Origin: Gentiana macrophylla | Lineage: Eukaryota; Streptophyta; Magnoliopsida; Gentianales; Gentianaceae | NCBI GenBank assembly: GCA_026214975.1 | Contig: CM047815.1 | Coordinates: 60,643,852-60,707,851, forward strand | Reading direction: 5' to 3' | DNA: 64,000 nt | Shown here: piece by piece, positions 54,645 to 64,000 of the stretch | Numbering within the stretch: the first letter of the stretch is position 1 | How the letters are laid out: each line of letters opens with the position of its first letter | Position numbers and translations under genes: made by a program | Notes under the pieces: generated by a model | Database searches by the model: none | The model's input: the letters and a program-made list of their open reading frames with translations, nothing else | What the model was told of the DNA's origin: nothing

Positions 54645-54843
54645 TGGCGTCCAGGAAGTTGAACTGGCGTCCATAGTGGACGAGCGTCTGTTGAAGTGAA
54701 CGAGCGTCCAGGAATGGGAAGTTGATTCAGGAAGTTTGGACGCAGAGTGGGACGCCGCAGACGGGCGTCTGGTCATGACTCGGCCCGACTCGAAGAAGAT
54801 TACACAAGCTGGACGGGCGTTCACCCTTTCCAGACGGGTGTCC
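54645..54843 (+). promoter_or_regulatory. Array of GACGGGCGTC-type palindromes in Athila LTR U3
   Basis: Copies or half-copies: TGGCGTCCA (54645 and 54665), GGACGAGCGTCTG (54678), AACGAGCGTCCA (54699), CAGACGGGCGTCTG (54758-54771, a perfect 6+2+6 inverted repeat), GGACGGGCGTTC (54811) and AGACGGGTGTCCA (54832). The array ends about 34 bases before the TATA box. Confidence 0.65.
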
Positions 54844-54876
54844 ATCGGCCGACATGCTGTAACCGACTTAATCTTC

Positions 54877-54884
54877 TATAAATA
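54877..54884 (+). promoter_or_regulatory. TATA box of Athila LTR
   Basis: TATAAATA follows the palindrome array. Transcription should start near 54910. Confidence 0.65.
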
Positions 54885-55861
54885 TCAGCGCGTTTTTCCT
54901 CACAAGATACGATACATTAAAACCCTAAACCCCTGAGGTAAATTTGAGATTTCATTGTTCTTAGTTTTCTAGTAGTTCTAAACACTTTTATGTATTTTTA
55001 CTTCAATAATTCGATCTTCAAGAGGATGCTAAGAGGCTAGGCCTCCATTGAACAAGCGTTGTGAAGCCGTCCGATTCAACAATTCAATCTCTTTTCGTGG
55101 TTATTTTGTGAGTATCTATTACAAGTTGTTTCTTTTATCATGCTTCATAATGTTTATTGCGAAATTTATATCGAAAGATGTTTGCTTTGTTGATCGTTTG
55201 ATTGATGAAAATCAAGTTAGACTTTAGATCACCATGATAAAGAATAGATATTTGATCTAATTAACGAGAGTTATTAGGTTAGATTTCTAGGTTAGAAATT
55301 GAGAGATTTCACACCTTGATTTGAGAGCGTTAATCTTTAGATCGAAAGATAGAGATTAATAGACGAACTTGCCTAAGAAATTAGGGTTCATACCTTTGAA
55401 TAGGTGAATCACAACTTGATTAGTAATCACGAAATAATCTGAATTGAAACTGAATGTTGATAGGATAGGTGGATCAATTGCTTGTTCGTTTCGTAAATTA
55501 TTGATTAAAATCCCTTGAAATTGAATTACTTAGCTTAGTTAGTTTTTTCTATTGCATCTTAGATTTAGTTTAGTTTAAATTGGTTCGAAACATATCTTCC
55601 CTGGCTTTAGATCATATCTTCCGTCCAGTTTTACGTTTTAGTTAAATCTGTCTTTTCAGTCCAGTTTAGTTTTATCCACTGTTTAGTTTAGAAATCATGA
55701 CATAGATTAGTTAGTTGAACAAAAGCTAGGGTTAGCAATCGCCAGTTCCCCGTAAGATCGACCCGGTATCAACCTCTTTACTACGATCCTCGCACTTGGG
55801 GTATATCGGATTATAAAATTATTACTTGTTTGTTTTGTTAATAAAATCCGTGACAAGTTTT

Positions 55862-55879
55862 TGGCGCCGTTGCCGGGGA
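55862..55879 (+). other. Primer binding site, tRNA-Asp type
   Basis: TGGCGCCGTTGCCGGGGA, identical in sequence to the site at 755 and complementary to the 3' end of tRNA-Asp. Confidence 0.92.
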
Positions 55880-56435
55880 ACCGGACGGTTGTCTAGTTTT
55901 TGTTTTTCCGTTTTTCTGTTTGTTTTTGTTTGTCCTGTTTTTATTTCGTTTTAAATTCCTGTTTTTAGTTGATAAACGTTTAGGTAATTAGTTAATTAGG
56001 GTTTTAGCTTAGGGTTTAAGGTTCTCTTGTGATTAGTTCTCTTCTCTTCTCTTCTTTTATCTGTTCTTTTCTGCAAATTTTTCTTTTCTGTTCTTGTTTT
56101 CCCGTTTCTAAACGGACGCCTAAAATGGACGCCCGTTTGTCGGAAAGTCTTCGATCTGAACCACTTTCACTCGCTTGGACTAGCGTCCATAGGTTTCGGA
56201 TGCCCGTCCAAGTATTCTGCCGTGCAGACGAGCGTTTGGTCCACTAAACGCCCGTCCGATCTCAATTCCATCCGGACGCCCGTCCAAACTCTTGGACGTC
56301 CGTCTGGTCCTGTTTTCTTCAATACTTTTGTTTCCTTTTCTTCTTTCCCCTTTCTTTTCCTTAGGTTTTTAATTTTAGTTTAGGCTTTCAATTTCTTAGT
56401 TTTTAGGTTTCAACCACTTGTTTTTGGTCCGGTTT
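55880..56435 (+). other. Athila untranslated leader with a second ACGCCCGT motif array
   Basis: T-rich leader without an ORF of interest. At 56112-56307 it contains GGACGCC (56114), GGACGCCCGTTT (56127), GCGTCCA, GATGCCCGTCCA, AGACGAGCGTTTGG, AAACGCCCGTCC, GGACGCCCGTCC and GGACGTCCGTCTGG (56294), the same motif as in U3. Confidence 0.6.
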
Positions 56436-57350
56436 ATGCAAACTCGGAGTCAAAAGGGACCGTTATTATACACTCCTGACCCCGAGCGAACCGTAGTCCG
56501 GCCAAACAGGCGGATTTTCCATTCTGCGGTTACGGCGGTGAGCCGAGCAAGATATTGAAGATCAACTAGCAAGGGAGATCACTGATTTTGTGATAATGGC
56601 CGCAAATAATAGACGTACGTTGGCAGACTACGCCATGCCTGGCGAAGTCAAAGTCAACCCGGCTATTGTTATTCCAGCCATTACCGCACACACCTTTGAG
56701 CTAAAGCCAGGACTTATCCAGATGATGCAGCATGCATCAATATTTCACGGCTATCAATCAGAGAATCCGCATACCCACTTACATACGTTCTTAGAGATAT
56801 GCGGCACTACACGCATCCAAGGAGTAAGTGAGGATGCGATTAAGCTGAAACTTTTTCCATTTTCTCTGAAAGGAGAGGCTAAAGAATGGTACACCTCTCT
56901 CCCTTCTGAATCTATCACCACCTGGGCAGAACTCGAAAAGGAGTTCTTGAGTCAATATTTTCCACCTTCCAAGACGGCCCAGTGTTTAAATGAAATATTC
57001 ACTTTCTATCAGAAAGAGAATGAATCCTTCTTCGAATGTTGGAAGAGATTCAAGTCTCGCTTAGAAAGTGTCCTCACCATGGCTTGCCCATGGAGCGGCA
57101 AGTCAACACATTTTTTCAAGTGGATTGACCGAGCTTACCAAAGGCATGGTCAATAGTTCATCGGGTGGGGCATTTCAAGAAAACGCTTCAAGAGGATGGG
57201 CATTGTTTGAGGACATTGCAAAGTATAACTATGCCCCTCTTATCAAGCAATCCAAGCACCTCCTCCTCCTAAGGTTGAGGAAGTCAATTTGCAAAGTTTG
57301 ATCGCCATCTTTGCGAAGCGGATGGCCACACCTCAAGTTTCCAATCCGTA
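56436..57350 (+). pseudogene. Athila gag (capsid), frameshifted
   Basis: The start is placed at 56436 (MQTRSQKG, then DPERTVVR), the basic N-terminus usual for Athila gag. A frameshift near 56545 leads to QDIEDQLAREITDFV (about 56551-56592) and the main open stretch to 57156, with TLADYAMPG, FELKPGLIQMMQ, FLEICGTTRIQGVSEDAIKL, LFPFSLKGEAKEW, FLSQYFPPSKTAQ and FFECWKRFKSRL, all typical of Athila capsid. A further frameshift near 57090-57115 moves to GLTELTKGMVNSSSGGAFQE. Gag forms the particle. Length without breaks would fit Athila capsid. Confidence 0.9.
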
Positions 57351-58140
57351 AATCAAACTTCTTCTTTTCCTTAGAACCCTCGGAGTTCAGATTGCAAAAT
57401 CTTTGTCGGTGGCCATATGAATGGCGGTGTCAATTTAATCCCCCGCACCTTATCAAGTGAATGCCGCCCATGATTATGGGATGGTACAATCAAATCACAT
57501 GTCGAATTGTGACGAGGTGGGGCACACTTCTAGGTTCTGTCCTATGAACGGACAGAATGCTGAAGTGAATGCATTCTATGGTCAGAACAATCAAAGGTTC
57601 AATCAGTTTACTCTCCAGAACAATTTTCAAAACCAAGGGTTTAATCCATCTTCAAGTTTTAATCCTAATTCGAATTTTAATTCGAATCAGAATTTCAATA
57701 GAAACCCCGGGTTTAATCAGAACCAAAACTCAAATTTTTCCAATCCTACGCAAAAATTCAATCAGAATTGGCCTTCCAATTCAAATTCTCAATTCCAAAG
57801 TCGGCCCAGCCAGCCCTATTCTTCAAACTTCCAGAACTCTCAAGGCCCCTCCCAACCTACCAATCTTGAAGCTAAGTTGGAGGAGCAAAGTAGATCAATG
57901 AAGAATCTTGAGAGACAAATTGGGCAACTGGCTGAACAGTTAGCTTCTAGACCCCCAGGGCAGCTGCCCAGTTTCACCGAGAAGAATCCGAAGGGTGGTC
58001 AAGTTGCTCAAGCTGACTTGAACAAAGGCCCATGTACTGACCTCGTGCCATCAATTCAATACGGTAAAGAGGAGGCCAGTGCGATGAATTTGAGAAGTGG
58101 TACTCAAGTTAGTGGTCCTTCCCATCAGGGAAACCACTAG
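57351..58140 (+). pseudogene. Athila gag C-terminal part: zinc knuckle and Asn-rich region
   Basis: The open part starts near 57457. A knuckle CDEVGHTSRFC (57508-57540; the first Cys has become Ser in SNCDEVGH context) is followed by a long Asn/Gln/Phe-rich low-complexity region (57580-57860), then a coiled coil (LEAKLEEQSRSMKNLERQIG, 57868-57927) and QLAEQLASRPPGQLPSFTE, the conserved Athila gag end, up to MNLRSGTQVSG. Nucleic-acid binding is expected from the knuckle. Stops separate 57301-57456 from capsid. Confidence 0.82.
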
Positions 58141-59193
58141 CCCCTCCTGCCATTGATAAGGCAGGAGGGGAAGCTGAGCACCTACACTCCCCTCAACTGC
58201 AAGAGAAAACTCAGGTGGCTGAGCCCCTGAGAGGTGAAGAAGTTGGAGACCCTCAAGTGGCTGATCCCTTGAGAACTGAAACAACAAGCGAAAGTCAGGA
58301 GGCTGATCCCCTGACTACAAAGAAATCTGAAAAAGCTGTTCGTTGGAAGGATCTGGAAGACAAAGCTGTGAGTGCACCCTCAAAGAAAGTCTTTTCCGAG
58401 AATGACCTTAAGAGACTTCCATTTCCGCCGAGAAAGAGCAACATTCCCTTGATTGAAGACAAAAAGTACGAAAAGGTGCTGAACCTTTTGAAAAATACTC
58501 AGGTGAATCTTCCATTATCAGATGTCTTGGTCGAGATGCCTAAGTATACAAAATTCATTAAGGATGTTGTGTCTTCGAAAAAGAAGTTAGCAGGCATGGA
58601 AAGGCACATTGGTGAGGATTGCTCCTTGATTAATTATGAAAACTTACCAATTAAAAGAGGTGACCCTGGCAAGTTCGTACTTACAGTGTTAATGGGAGGT
58701 TTAGTCTTCCCTAATTCTTTGTGTGATCTAGGTGCCTCTATAAGTCTTATGCCAATGTCTGTATGCAAACAGCTCGGTTTACAAAGCCTTCTAGAACCCA
58801 CTACTATGAGTTTACAATTCGCTGATAGATCTTCTAAGAAAGCTTCAGGGATCCTAAAAGACGTTTTGGTTTGATTGATAGATTTACCTTTCCGGTTGAT
58901 TGGTATGTTTTAGATATCGAGAAAGATGAAAACGCCCTCGATTCTCTGGAAGACCTTTCTTATCTACAGCCAGAGCCCTCATAGATTGCGATGGTGGGCA
59001 AGTGACTATCCGAGTTGGTGATCAAGAGGTGAGTTACAATGTCTTAAAGTCCATTCAAGTACCCTCTGGCCCCCCAACCGGCTTCCATTGATTATATGAC
59101 GGATGATTTTACCGATTATATGGATAAGCAAGTCATGGCTGTAGAAGCAGAATATGAGCGATTGGTTGACAACCTAAATACTCATGGTGTGGT
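58141..59193 (+). pseudogene. Athila aspartic protease and linker, truncated
   Basis: An open stretch 58215-58874 holds RWKDLEDK, FPPRKSNIPLIEDKKYEKVL, VLVEMPKYTKFIKDVVSSKK, then the protease core with SLCDLGASISLMP (58719-58757) and TTMSLQFADRSSKK. Athila proteases carry CDLGAS where most others have DTG or DSG, so the catalytic Asp is present. After a stop near 58875 the frame resumes with FTFPVDWYVLDIEKDENAL (58889-58940) and linker sequence to about 59190. RT is missing: the element is cut here by the next LTR. Confidence 0.85.
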
Positions 59194-60511
59194 TGACAGA
59201 CCCTAAACCTAACCTTGAAAACAGTGCCAGAAATCTGACAGACGTTTCCTGGTTTAAACGATCCTAACCGGCAGTGTACCGGGTCAGACTGTAGTGCTAG
59301 TATGGTGAGTCAGAGTGTCGAATCCTCAGGGAACTTGGTAATTTCTTTTTACGTGTGGTTAAACACCAAAGAGCTGTTATTAACTCGATCTAAATCGCAA
59401 TTTTATAACACAGATCACTACTATTCTAGTTAACATAAAATAAATACGTAATTTAAAAGTTATTCTAATATAATATATATAGATATATAGATATATATAG
59501 ATGTACATAAATTGCAAAGTATATATATATATATATATAATTATATAGGTACCAATATACTAAACAGATAATTTTAGAGAACTGGCCAAAACTTATATAA
59601 TTGGTTTATACGATCTTTTCGATTAATTGAAATGTGTTCGATCTCTCCTTTTATTTTAGGTCCAATTGAGTAAATGAAACGGTGCACTCCTGAGGTAAAC
59701 AATTCCTCCTCACACTGGCGTATGAAATTGTCATATGTCCATTGCATCAGTCCAAGGTCCACAAGCATTCACGATGTAAACGAATTAATCAACAGGTCCC
59801 GAGTACAAATCTACCTTTAGATAAAAAGGAGTCATTCCGTTCGTCAAACGGTCAATTTTATTTTAAAGGCTCCGGTTGTCAAAGCCGGACGATTTAACTT
59901 TCCGGTTTAAGTTTCAATTAAACTGATGATTTAACATTATTACGATCTCGAGTACAAATTATAATAAAATTCATTTCTCCCAAAACAAATTTACCCCCGG
60001 GTAGGAAATCGGATTCCGTTATCACGTTATTCACACGGCCAATTTTACCCTCCGGTTTTTCTATCTTTTATCTCATATCCTGACTACGAGGCGTCAATTC
60101 ATAATTAGATTATGAATTCCTCAGATCTATTAAATATGTCAATACGAATACGATCAAAATAGAAAAAGATTCAATTAACTCAATTTTAGTCATTTTAACT
60201 TAACAACATTTCTTTAACGAAAAGATCGAAATAAAACCGATTACATAGTTTTGGCTAGTATTATATTTAGCCTAAAAACATTATAACAACGAAAAATATA
60301 AAACAAACATAAATACTTAAGAAAAGTTACCCGAATACAAGAGTTGATTGTAAATCGTATTTTCCGGACATTACAACTTCTTTAGCAAAACCGACTTCCG
60401 AGATTTTCCCGAGCATTATAACGATACTAAAACTACATTATTACAGCGTAATGCCTTATTTACAAACTATAAAATAAAAAAAAGAAAAGAAAAGAAAAGA
60501 AAAGAAAGAGA

Positions 60512-60605
<94 letters not shown>

Positions 60606-61474
60606 TGTATATATATATTTTGGTACACCTTCATCGATCTGTGATGAGCTTCTATATATATAGGCAAAGTGGCAAAGGCCGGACTGGTCGGTATTAGGCC
60701 GGCTCGGTCCGGACTAATGATTACTCCCACTAACTTGATCTCTTCAAGATATGCGTAGATTATATATAATTATATATAATTATATATAACTTATAAAATT
60801 CATATCTCGGGTTCTGGATCTCCAAAAATTGCAAACGAAATGCCAAAATTAAGGTCTCGAGAAACTCTACAACTTTCATGAAGGACTCTTCTCCAGATAA
60901 CGCCTTCTAGATAACCTCGTGTTCTCCCGAAGCTTTTACGGGATTTTTCTTAATCCAAATCGATTAGCCACTTGATCATTGTTTAAGTTGTAGACCTCCA
61001 ATCTTCATAATTTAAATTTCATTGGAAAGCTCTCGGAAAAATCTACAACTTTCGTGTGAAGAACACTTTCTCTGAAAATGTTGTTTTGATGAGCCATTCG
61101 TTTGTCGAAGGCATTTCTCAATTATTACTTATCCAGATTGGTTGGCCACTCATTCACTTAAGCTATTCAATTGACCATTTAAGCTCGTGGCACTCTCTAA
61201 ATCATTCCAGAGATATGGTTAAACTTCAATATGTCGATTCTCGGGTCTCGGTTTATAAATGCAATAAAATACCATAAATACCCACGTAAATCGACATTTA
61301 CACTCCGATTTACTAAAATCGGTACAAAATTACAACTTTTATTATTATTATTACTAAATACTCTAAATTATAAAGACTAACATTTCATACCATAATTTCA
61401 TATATTTTATATAGAATTCGTTGATAAAACATAATAATATAACGTATATTTAATCATATAAAAATAATACATCA
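59194..61474 (-). repeat. LTR of an Athila-related element, minus strand
   Basis: The right end ATCA (61471-61474) is followed by ATTACTCCCACTTAGC, the complement of an Athila-type polypurine region like that at 53099. The left end is where Athila linker sequence ceases (TGACAG at 59194). The roughly 2.3 kb between is AT-rich, non-coding, and includes TA microsatellites. Left boundary approximate; no target duplication can be checked. Confidence 0.55.
60514..60601. repeat. (AT)44 microsatellite
   Basis: An uninterrupted run of about 88 bases of alternating A and T, preceded by AAAGA repeats (60477-60510). Shorter TA runs lie at 59519-59539 and 60652-60661. The 87-codon open frame through it is spurious. 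Confidence 0.9.
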
Positions 61475-62690
61475 AATTACTCCCACTTAGCTTTTGATCG
61501 TCCTCGAGCAAAAATAAGCTGTAATAAAAGATAGTATAATTTTTTTGATTATAATTTATATTGTCAATATTATAAATATATTATCTATCTTAATTTAAAA
61601 TCTTAAGAAGACAGAAAGTGTATATAACTGAAATAACTTAAACATTAAATATTATTTAGATAAAATTATATATGTAATACTTAATAAGTATAAATAAAAT
61701 ATTAGAATTATTTTTAATCGCAACCATTATGAAATTCTGGAATCGGAAACTTCGGTAAAGTAGTCGACAAAAATGGCTTATAAAGTTCAAGATGTTGGTT
61801 AATCGGAAAAAAGGGAAATCAAAAAGAGAAAGAGGCAAGTCGTACGTACCTACATCTTTATATTCTTGATCAAAAATAATCATCGATTAATAACACAAAT
61901 TTTTATTTTTTTTTTTATTTTTTTTTTCAAGATTAAGAACTAAAAGCGTGAGTGTGTGTAGAAAATCAAACTTACAGGCATTGCTTCATCAAGATTGATC
62001 GGAGTACTACTCTTTCGATCGAAAATTACAAGTCCGGTTTCTTAAACTTGTAATAATTCACGAGATCTTATGATTCAACTTTTCCTTTTTCATTTTATCT
62101 TGTGCCCTCATTCCCAAGCAATAGGACATTTCGTGATAATACCTAAATTTGGACTACTATCATCGTGCAATCGGGAGCTTAATTACCTCATAGTGATATA
62201 GGACATTTCGTGATAATACCCTACTCACTCCAATCATTGGTAGCTACAACCGATTTGTTCTTTTTATTTTTAAGTTGTTAATCACAGATAAGGAAGATAC
62301 CTGATATTTGATTAATTACATTGTAAATATGGTGCTTCGTTCTTAATTCTTTTATAGAATATTAATATATCCGAACTTATTACCAAAATCGACTATGTTG
62401 CAAGTGTCATGAGGTAAGATCGAATATACTACTACTTATCTAATCTTTCTAATCTCAGCATATACCAAAACTTAGCTTTTATGTCTCCATCTCTTTTTAT
62501 AAGTACGTACAAACTTGCGGTATTTCAAGGAAATGTAGACCAAAATAGGCTATAGCTTGGTTATTTAATCACAATTGACAATTTCGAGTGAGGTCTTGAT
62601 CACTCTAATCAAGGCTGAGGTAGGTTATTTGGCTATAGTTATATATATACATTTTTTTTTTTGGTGCCAAAAATCAACAAACTTAGTCCA
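61475..62690 (-). other. 3' non-coding module of minus-strand Athila-related element, with paired boxes
   Basis: Starts with the complement of a polypurine tract and AGCTTTTGATCGTCCTCGAG, related to 53101-53140. Two boxes AGGACATTTCGTGATAATACC (62123-62143 and 62200-62220) match those at 53531 and 53618. A T-rich run lies at 61900-61929. No convincing ORF. The right edge, where the next LTR begins, is approximate. Confidence 0.55.
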
Positions 62691-63258
62691 AGTCCAAACT
62701 CATAATTTGACGATACCGTATCGAACACCTCCACGTGGCATCATGAGATAAGCCTCTTAGGTTAGAGCGAGTAGTGGCTAAGGGGTCGACTCGACATGCT
62801 CAGGAGGCCAATGCAGCAATCCCATATCGACGATCCACATCGACATGAGTAAAGTCCGCAGAAGCGTATAAGCTCGACTTCTCGAGTCGAATATCGACGA
62901 CACGAAGCTAGAAAGCAGTGCAGGCTGTAAAGGCCCATTATCTCGGAGTTAGTTTAACTTGGAGAAGAAACAAGGCCCACTAAGGGTAAATGTGACAATA
63001 ACCTCAGCTGACCCATAATTAGGGTTAGGGCACAAATAGCCCCTATAAATACTAGTTAGCATGAACTACAAAAGGGGCTTGATTCCTGAATAATGAACAG
63101 GATACGTAGGCAACTTGAGAGAGACTCTCAAGCTCAGTCCAAAATATACACAAACAAATACACCTATCGCACGAAGATTTAAGGTTCTTAAGGCTTCACC
63201 TCATTATCATATTGAAGAACGGCCCGATTTTATTAATAGACGAAACCCAGTATCGTCA
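62690..63258 (+). repeat. 5' LTR of a Ty3/Gypsy element, Tat-like
   Basis: The right end is CGTCA (63254-63258), two bases before the primer site. TATAAATA lies at 63044-63051. The upstream part is rich in TCGAC/TCGA words (62780-62910). The left end is not seen clearly; 62690 is a guess after the poly-T stretch. Confidence 0.6.
63044..63051 (+). promoter_or_regulatory. TATA box of Tat-like LTR
   Basis: TATAAATA, about 215 bases before the LTR end. Confidence 0.6.
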
Positions 63259-63260
63259 TT

Positions 63261-63277
63261 TGGCGCTAGAAGGAGGG
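63261..63277 (+). other. Primer binding site of Tat-like element
   Basis: TGGCGCTAGAAGGAGGG follows the LTR by two bases. This sequence is a common primer-site form in plant Gypsy elements; I do not assign the tRNA. Confidence 0.65.
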
Positions 63278-63325
63278 CCTTCTACTGGTAATTGGTTGAA
63301 TCCGTCAAGAACCCTAAAAAGAATT

Positions 63326-64000
63326 ATGGTTCCACCGAGAAATACTGGAAAGAAGACGGCCGATCCAAAGAATACGCCCCAAAGAAAGGCGAGCGACGCG
63401 TCTGTCGTTCAAGAAGGAATAGCAAATCCTGGAGCAGAGGGAGTATCCAATCCTGCCCTTCAAGATCCATCTAATCAGGCATTAGTGGATTCTTTGAGAA
63501 ATCTTGATAATGCTACCATTAAAGCGATTTTGGAGGAAACCCTCAAGGGGAGAGACCCCCCAGAAATTCCAGAGACGAACATTCAACTAGAAGTTCCAAA
63601 ACAGGCAGAACTGGTGGAATCAAGTGTCCATACAGAACATACACATCACAAGGACACGGCCAAGGCTGAACTCGACACCCTTCTCGGAAAGCAGTCCGCC
63701 GAGTCGATATGCGCATCTCCTTTCACTGTGCATATCGACAACTATCCTCGACCTGCGGGGTTTAAGATTCCAAAGATTAGTGCTTATGATGGGTCCAAGG
63801 ATCTTACGATCATATGCACCAAAGACATCTCACACATGAACTTGTACAACGCTCGGACGAGATGAAGTGCAAGGCTTTTCCGCGCTTCTAACAGAAAGGG
63901 CTAGGAGTGGTTTAGCAAAATCCTCCTGTGTCGATACCCGATTTTGGGACCTTGACCAAGAAGTTTGTTCATGCTTTTATCGCCGCACGACCATTTCAAA
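63326..64000 (+). pseudogene. Tat-like gag, 5' part, running off the window
   Basis: ATG at 63326 (MVPPRNTGKK) lies 48 bases after the primer site; the frame is already open from 63212, but that part overlaps the primer site. The N-terminal half is polar (Asn/Ala/Glu/Gln-rich). The capsid start reads ASPFTVHIDNYPRPAGFKIP (about 63710-63770), then KISAYDGSKD, a strong match to Tat gag. The frame breaks at about 63805 and again near 63865; beyond it PPVSIPDFGTLTKKFVHAF (63922-63979) belongs to the same capsid in another frame. The element continues past 64000. Confidence 0.82.

Larger units (their letters stand above)
54291..55855 (+). repeat. Athila 5' LTR
   Basis: Starts TGTTAAGGGTGAATTTATAC and ends AAAATCCGTGACA six bases before the primer site. 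Its U3 has the motif array 54645-54843 and TATAAATA at 54877-54884, giving a 1565-bp LTR. Bases 54885-55855 hold R-U5. Confidence 0.85.
54291..59193 (+). mobile_element. Athila-lineage Ty3/Gypsy element, truncated after protease
   Basis: Plus-strand 5' LTR (54291-55855), tRNA-Asp primer site, gag, zinc knuckle and protease follow in order. RT, RNase H, integrase and the 3' LTR are missing; protease-RT linker sequence stops at about 59193, where another LTR begins. Gag and protease are broken by a few frameshifts but are well conserved, suggesting moderate age. Confidence 0.88.

Noticed and set aside
60467..60730. 87-codon frame with Ile-Tyr repeats
   Set aside because: It is the translation of an (AT)n microsatellite.
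1..64000. tRNA, rRNA or organelle-derived insertions
   Set aside because: I looked for tRNA-like cloverleaf stretches and conserved rRNA or plastid gene words and saw none beyond the primer-site complements; a tRNAscan-SE run would be decisive.

Overview
The window is repeat-dominated plant nuclear DNA, most likely from a eudicot. The grounds are plant-type LTR retrotransposons (Athila and Tat lineages of Ty3/Gypsy; SIRE/Maximus-like and other Copia), a plant Mutator-like element (MULE) carrying a plant mobile domain gene, and one intronless adenylate isopentenyltransferase gene of land-plant type. The species cannot be told from the sequence. The IPT gene (26786-27823, minus) is the only intact host gene I can support; almost everything else is transposon or featureless AT-rich DNA.

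Layout. 1-5814: an Athila-like but apparently non-autonomous LTR element with a tRNA-Asp primer site, one unfamiliar Gln/Tyr-rich ORF and a palindrome-rich U3. 5815-6590: an LTR-like remnant. 6594-10777: a decayed minus-strand Tat element (gag, protease, RT, two RNase H regions; integrase absent). 10778-21729: an 11 kb SIRE-type Copia element with both LTRs and an uninterrupted RT-RNase H block, but broken gag, protease, integrase and env-like ORF. 21730-23212: possible promoter end of the interrupted Tat element. 23213-26785: AT-rich DNA with a minisatellite, an LTR remnant and a LINE tail. 26786-27900: IPT gene and promoter. 28621-30290: tandem array of about 245-bp units. 30694-36301: MULE with 9-bp target duplication, about 215-bp terminal inverted repeats, a decayed transposase and a decayed plant-mobile-domain gene. 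37018-38794: solo Copia LTR with a 5-bp target duplication. 41021-51640: a large direct duplication that includes minus-strand SIRE-type LTRs and env-like ORFs. 51644-59193: two oppositely oriented Athila-type pieces, the second with gag and protease. 59194-62690: minus-strand LTR and 3' non-coding module of a related element. 62690-64000: start of another Gypsy (Tat-like) element, running off the window.

No operon-like or pathway cooperation is visible. The retroelement genes encode parts of separate replication machineries, nearly all broken, and the IPT gene would act alone in cytokinin synthesis. The most interesting signals are non-coding: (i) arrays of CG-rich palindromes just upstream of the TATA boxes in three LTRs; (ii) a paired, strongly conserved box in the 3' non-coding region of two elements with different LTRs; (iii) extra polypurine-like tracts; (iv) a MULE with a plant mobile domain gene; (v) an excess of CTG/CAG-centred discordances between near-identical copies, which may mean consensus errors at methylated CHG sites and would make some apparent frameshifts artefacts.

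All alignments and identities were done by eye. Boundaries called exact are those fixed by target duplications or LTR ends; others are marked approximate.
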